From Bacteroidetes Order II. bacterium (GTDB taxonomy: Bacteria; Bacteroidota; Rhodothermia; Rhodothermales; UBA2364): a stretch of 64,000 nt of DNA. Within the stretch, counting starts at the first letter, position 1, and each line of letters begins with the position of its first letter. The position numbers were made by a program, and so were the translations under genes. Below the pieces are notes generated by a model. That model saw only the letters and a list, made by a program, of their open reading frames with translations, ran no database searches and was not told the origin of the DNA. The stretch lies in NCBI GenBank assembly GCA_016788705.1, contig JAEUSQ010000032.1:62001-126000 (forward strand). The letters run 5' to 3'. Below, piece by piece: positions 63,049 through 64,000 of this stretch.

Positions 63049-64000
63049 TTATGAGCGCAGACGAAGTTTAATCACGCTTTCGGTATGATGGGTATGGGGG
63101 AACATATCCACTGGCTGAACCGCTTCAATGGCATACAAATCCGCCAATTCTTTCAACTCTCTTGCTTGCGACATCGGATTACAAGACACATAGACCCATC
63201 TTTCTGGTTGCAACTGTGCAATTTGTGCGACCACTTTGGGGTGCATCCCTGCGCGGGGAGGATCCACCACCAATACGTCCGGCTTTCCATGTTTCCGAAC
63301 AAATTCCGGTGTAAAAAGACGCATCATATCGCCACTTACGAACGTAGTATTGTGAATATTGTTTAGTTGGGCGTTGCCCCGTGCATTGGCCACTGCTTCT
63401 TCTACCAACTCCACTCCCACTACGTGCTGGACGTGTGGGGCACAGAACAACGAGATGGTTCCGGCGCCGCAATACAGGTCATACATCAAATCGGTGGGTT
63501 GCAACGCGCCAAATGCGCGGGTAACGGCATAGAGTTTCTCGGCTTGCGAAGTATTCGTCTGGAAAAAAGCCGTTGGTGCAATCTCAAAGGTTAAATCTCC
63601 GATTTTATCGTAGATCTTCCCAGAGCCATAGATCGTATGCTGGCTTTCGCCGTAGGCTGTTTGTGCAAGCCCGGTATTGCACGTATTAACGAAGGTGGTG
63701 ATTTCTGGAAACTGATCCTGTAAAAACGTAGCCAACAGGTGCATTCGTTCTGGTAAATAGCCATACGTGACCAGATTTACCATCAGGTCTTGGGTATGCC
63801 ACGCCTGACGAATGACCACATGGCGCATAAATCCGTTTTGCTTCCGCGTATCCCAAGCCAACCATTGTTCTTGTATGGCAAATTGGCGGATGCCATTCAC
63901 AATACGGGCACTTAATTCGGATTGGAGGTAGCACATTTCAAGGTCTAAAACCTTGTCGAAGCGGCCGGGTGCATGAAGCCCCAACGCAAAGTTGCGGTCT
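63049..64000 (-). CDS. rlmD: 23S rRNA (uracil-5-)-methyltransferase RlmD-type, partial
   Basis: The C-terminal two thirds of a TrmA/RlmD-family SAM-dependent methyltransferase; the frame continues past the right edge (the first visible residues read NFALGLHAPGRFDKVLDL). Present are FFQTNTSQAEKLY, YDLYCGAGTISLF (SAM site), VVDPPRAGMHPKVV and YVSCNPMSQARELKEL, with Cys as the catalytic nucleophile, and a C-terminal VQPVDMFPHTHHTESVIKL. It methylates a uracil of 23S rRNA at C5. The exact target (U1939 or other) cannot be told from this part. The N-terminal TRAM domain and iron-sulfur cysteines are outside the window. Confidence 0.93.
   Translation of the reverse strand, partial: DRNFALGLHAPGRFDKVLDLEMCYLQSELSARIVNGIRQFAIQEQWLAWDTRKQNGFMRHVVIRQAWHTQDLMVNLVTYGYLPERMHLLATFLQDQFPEITTFVNTCNTGLAQTAYGESQHTIYGSGKIYDKIGDLTFEIAPTAFFQTNTSQAEKLYAVTRAFGALQPTDLMYDLYCGAGTISLFCAPHVQHVVGVELVEEAVANARGNAQLNNIHNTTFVSGDMMRLFTPEFVRKHGKPDVLVVDPPRAGMHPKVVAQIAQLQPERWVYVSCNPMSQARELKELADLYAIEAVQPVDMFPHTHHTESVIKLRLRS

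Noticed and set aside
1-64000. CRISPR arrays, tRNA and rRNA genes, intact insertion sequences
   Set aside because: No repeated spacer pattern, clover-leaf-like sequence, rRNA segment or full-length transposase was seen on either strand by reading.

Overview
The window looks like a chromosomal surface-polysaccharide island from a Gram-negative bacterium of the Bacteroidota/Rhodothermota (FCB) group. Four things point there: an UpxY-type NusG-like antiterminator heads the locus, a TAnnTTTG-type promoter box lies before the tolC-like gene, purH is followed by mreB-mreC as in Bacteroidota, and most starts lack a strong Shine-Dalgarno sequence. The group assignment is inferred from gene content; no rRNA or other marker is present. 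No tRNA, rRNA or CRISPR array was seen.

Layout. 1-532: 3' part of galE. 747-1786: a winged-helix regulator overlapping the upxY gene. 1950-3454: accessory HisF/HisH pair of the acetamidino-sugar type. 3455-4182: decayed DNA holding a ugd pseudogene. 4183-11163: complete pseudaminic-acid (Pse) pathway in tightly packed genes (pseB, pseC, aldo/keto reductase, SDR, pseF/spsF-like, a pseG-pseH fusion, pseI). 11233-12993: putative glycosyltransferase. 13763-20287: second nonulosonate module (lhgO, neuB, neuC, a WbpG/PseA-type amidotransferase) ending in a paralogue of that glycosyltransferase. 20334-38822: flippase, polymerase, AsnB-like amidotransferase, heparinase-like protein, wecB, WbuB-like glycosyltransferase, PglC-like initiating transferase, two acyltransferases, PLP aminotransferase, membrane-anchored SDR, nucleotide-sugar dehydrogenase, CBS-nucleotidyltransferase, a second SDR and a CMP-nonulosonate synthetase. 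A small MITE-like element and an IS1 remnant sit in gaps.

39883-52230 is a second, apparently self-contained Wzx/Wzy-type cluster: WecA-like initiating transferase, ugd, UDP-xylose synthase, flippase, polymerase, four glycosyltransferases and a NodU-type carbamoyltransferase. Its flippase and polymerase are visibly AT-rich, with a composition change inside the next glycosyltransferase. 52174-59134 (minus strand) carries a Wzi-like outer-membrane protein, mreC, mreB, purH, purN and purQ. 59458-63044 (plus) carries TolC, a MacA-like adaptor and a MacB-like ATPase; a partial rlmD converges from the right edge.

Taken together, the first cluster should build a repeat unit with two nonulosonic acids (Pse plus a Leg/Neu-type sugar, one probably acetamidino-substituted) and amino or uronic sugars. 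The second should build a carbamoylated glycan containing glucuronic acid and/or xylose. The most interesting candidates for new biology are the paralogous pair of KPHPR-motif proteins, each following one nonulosonate module, and a four-TM domain fused directly to an unusual SDR.
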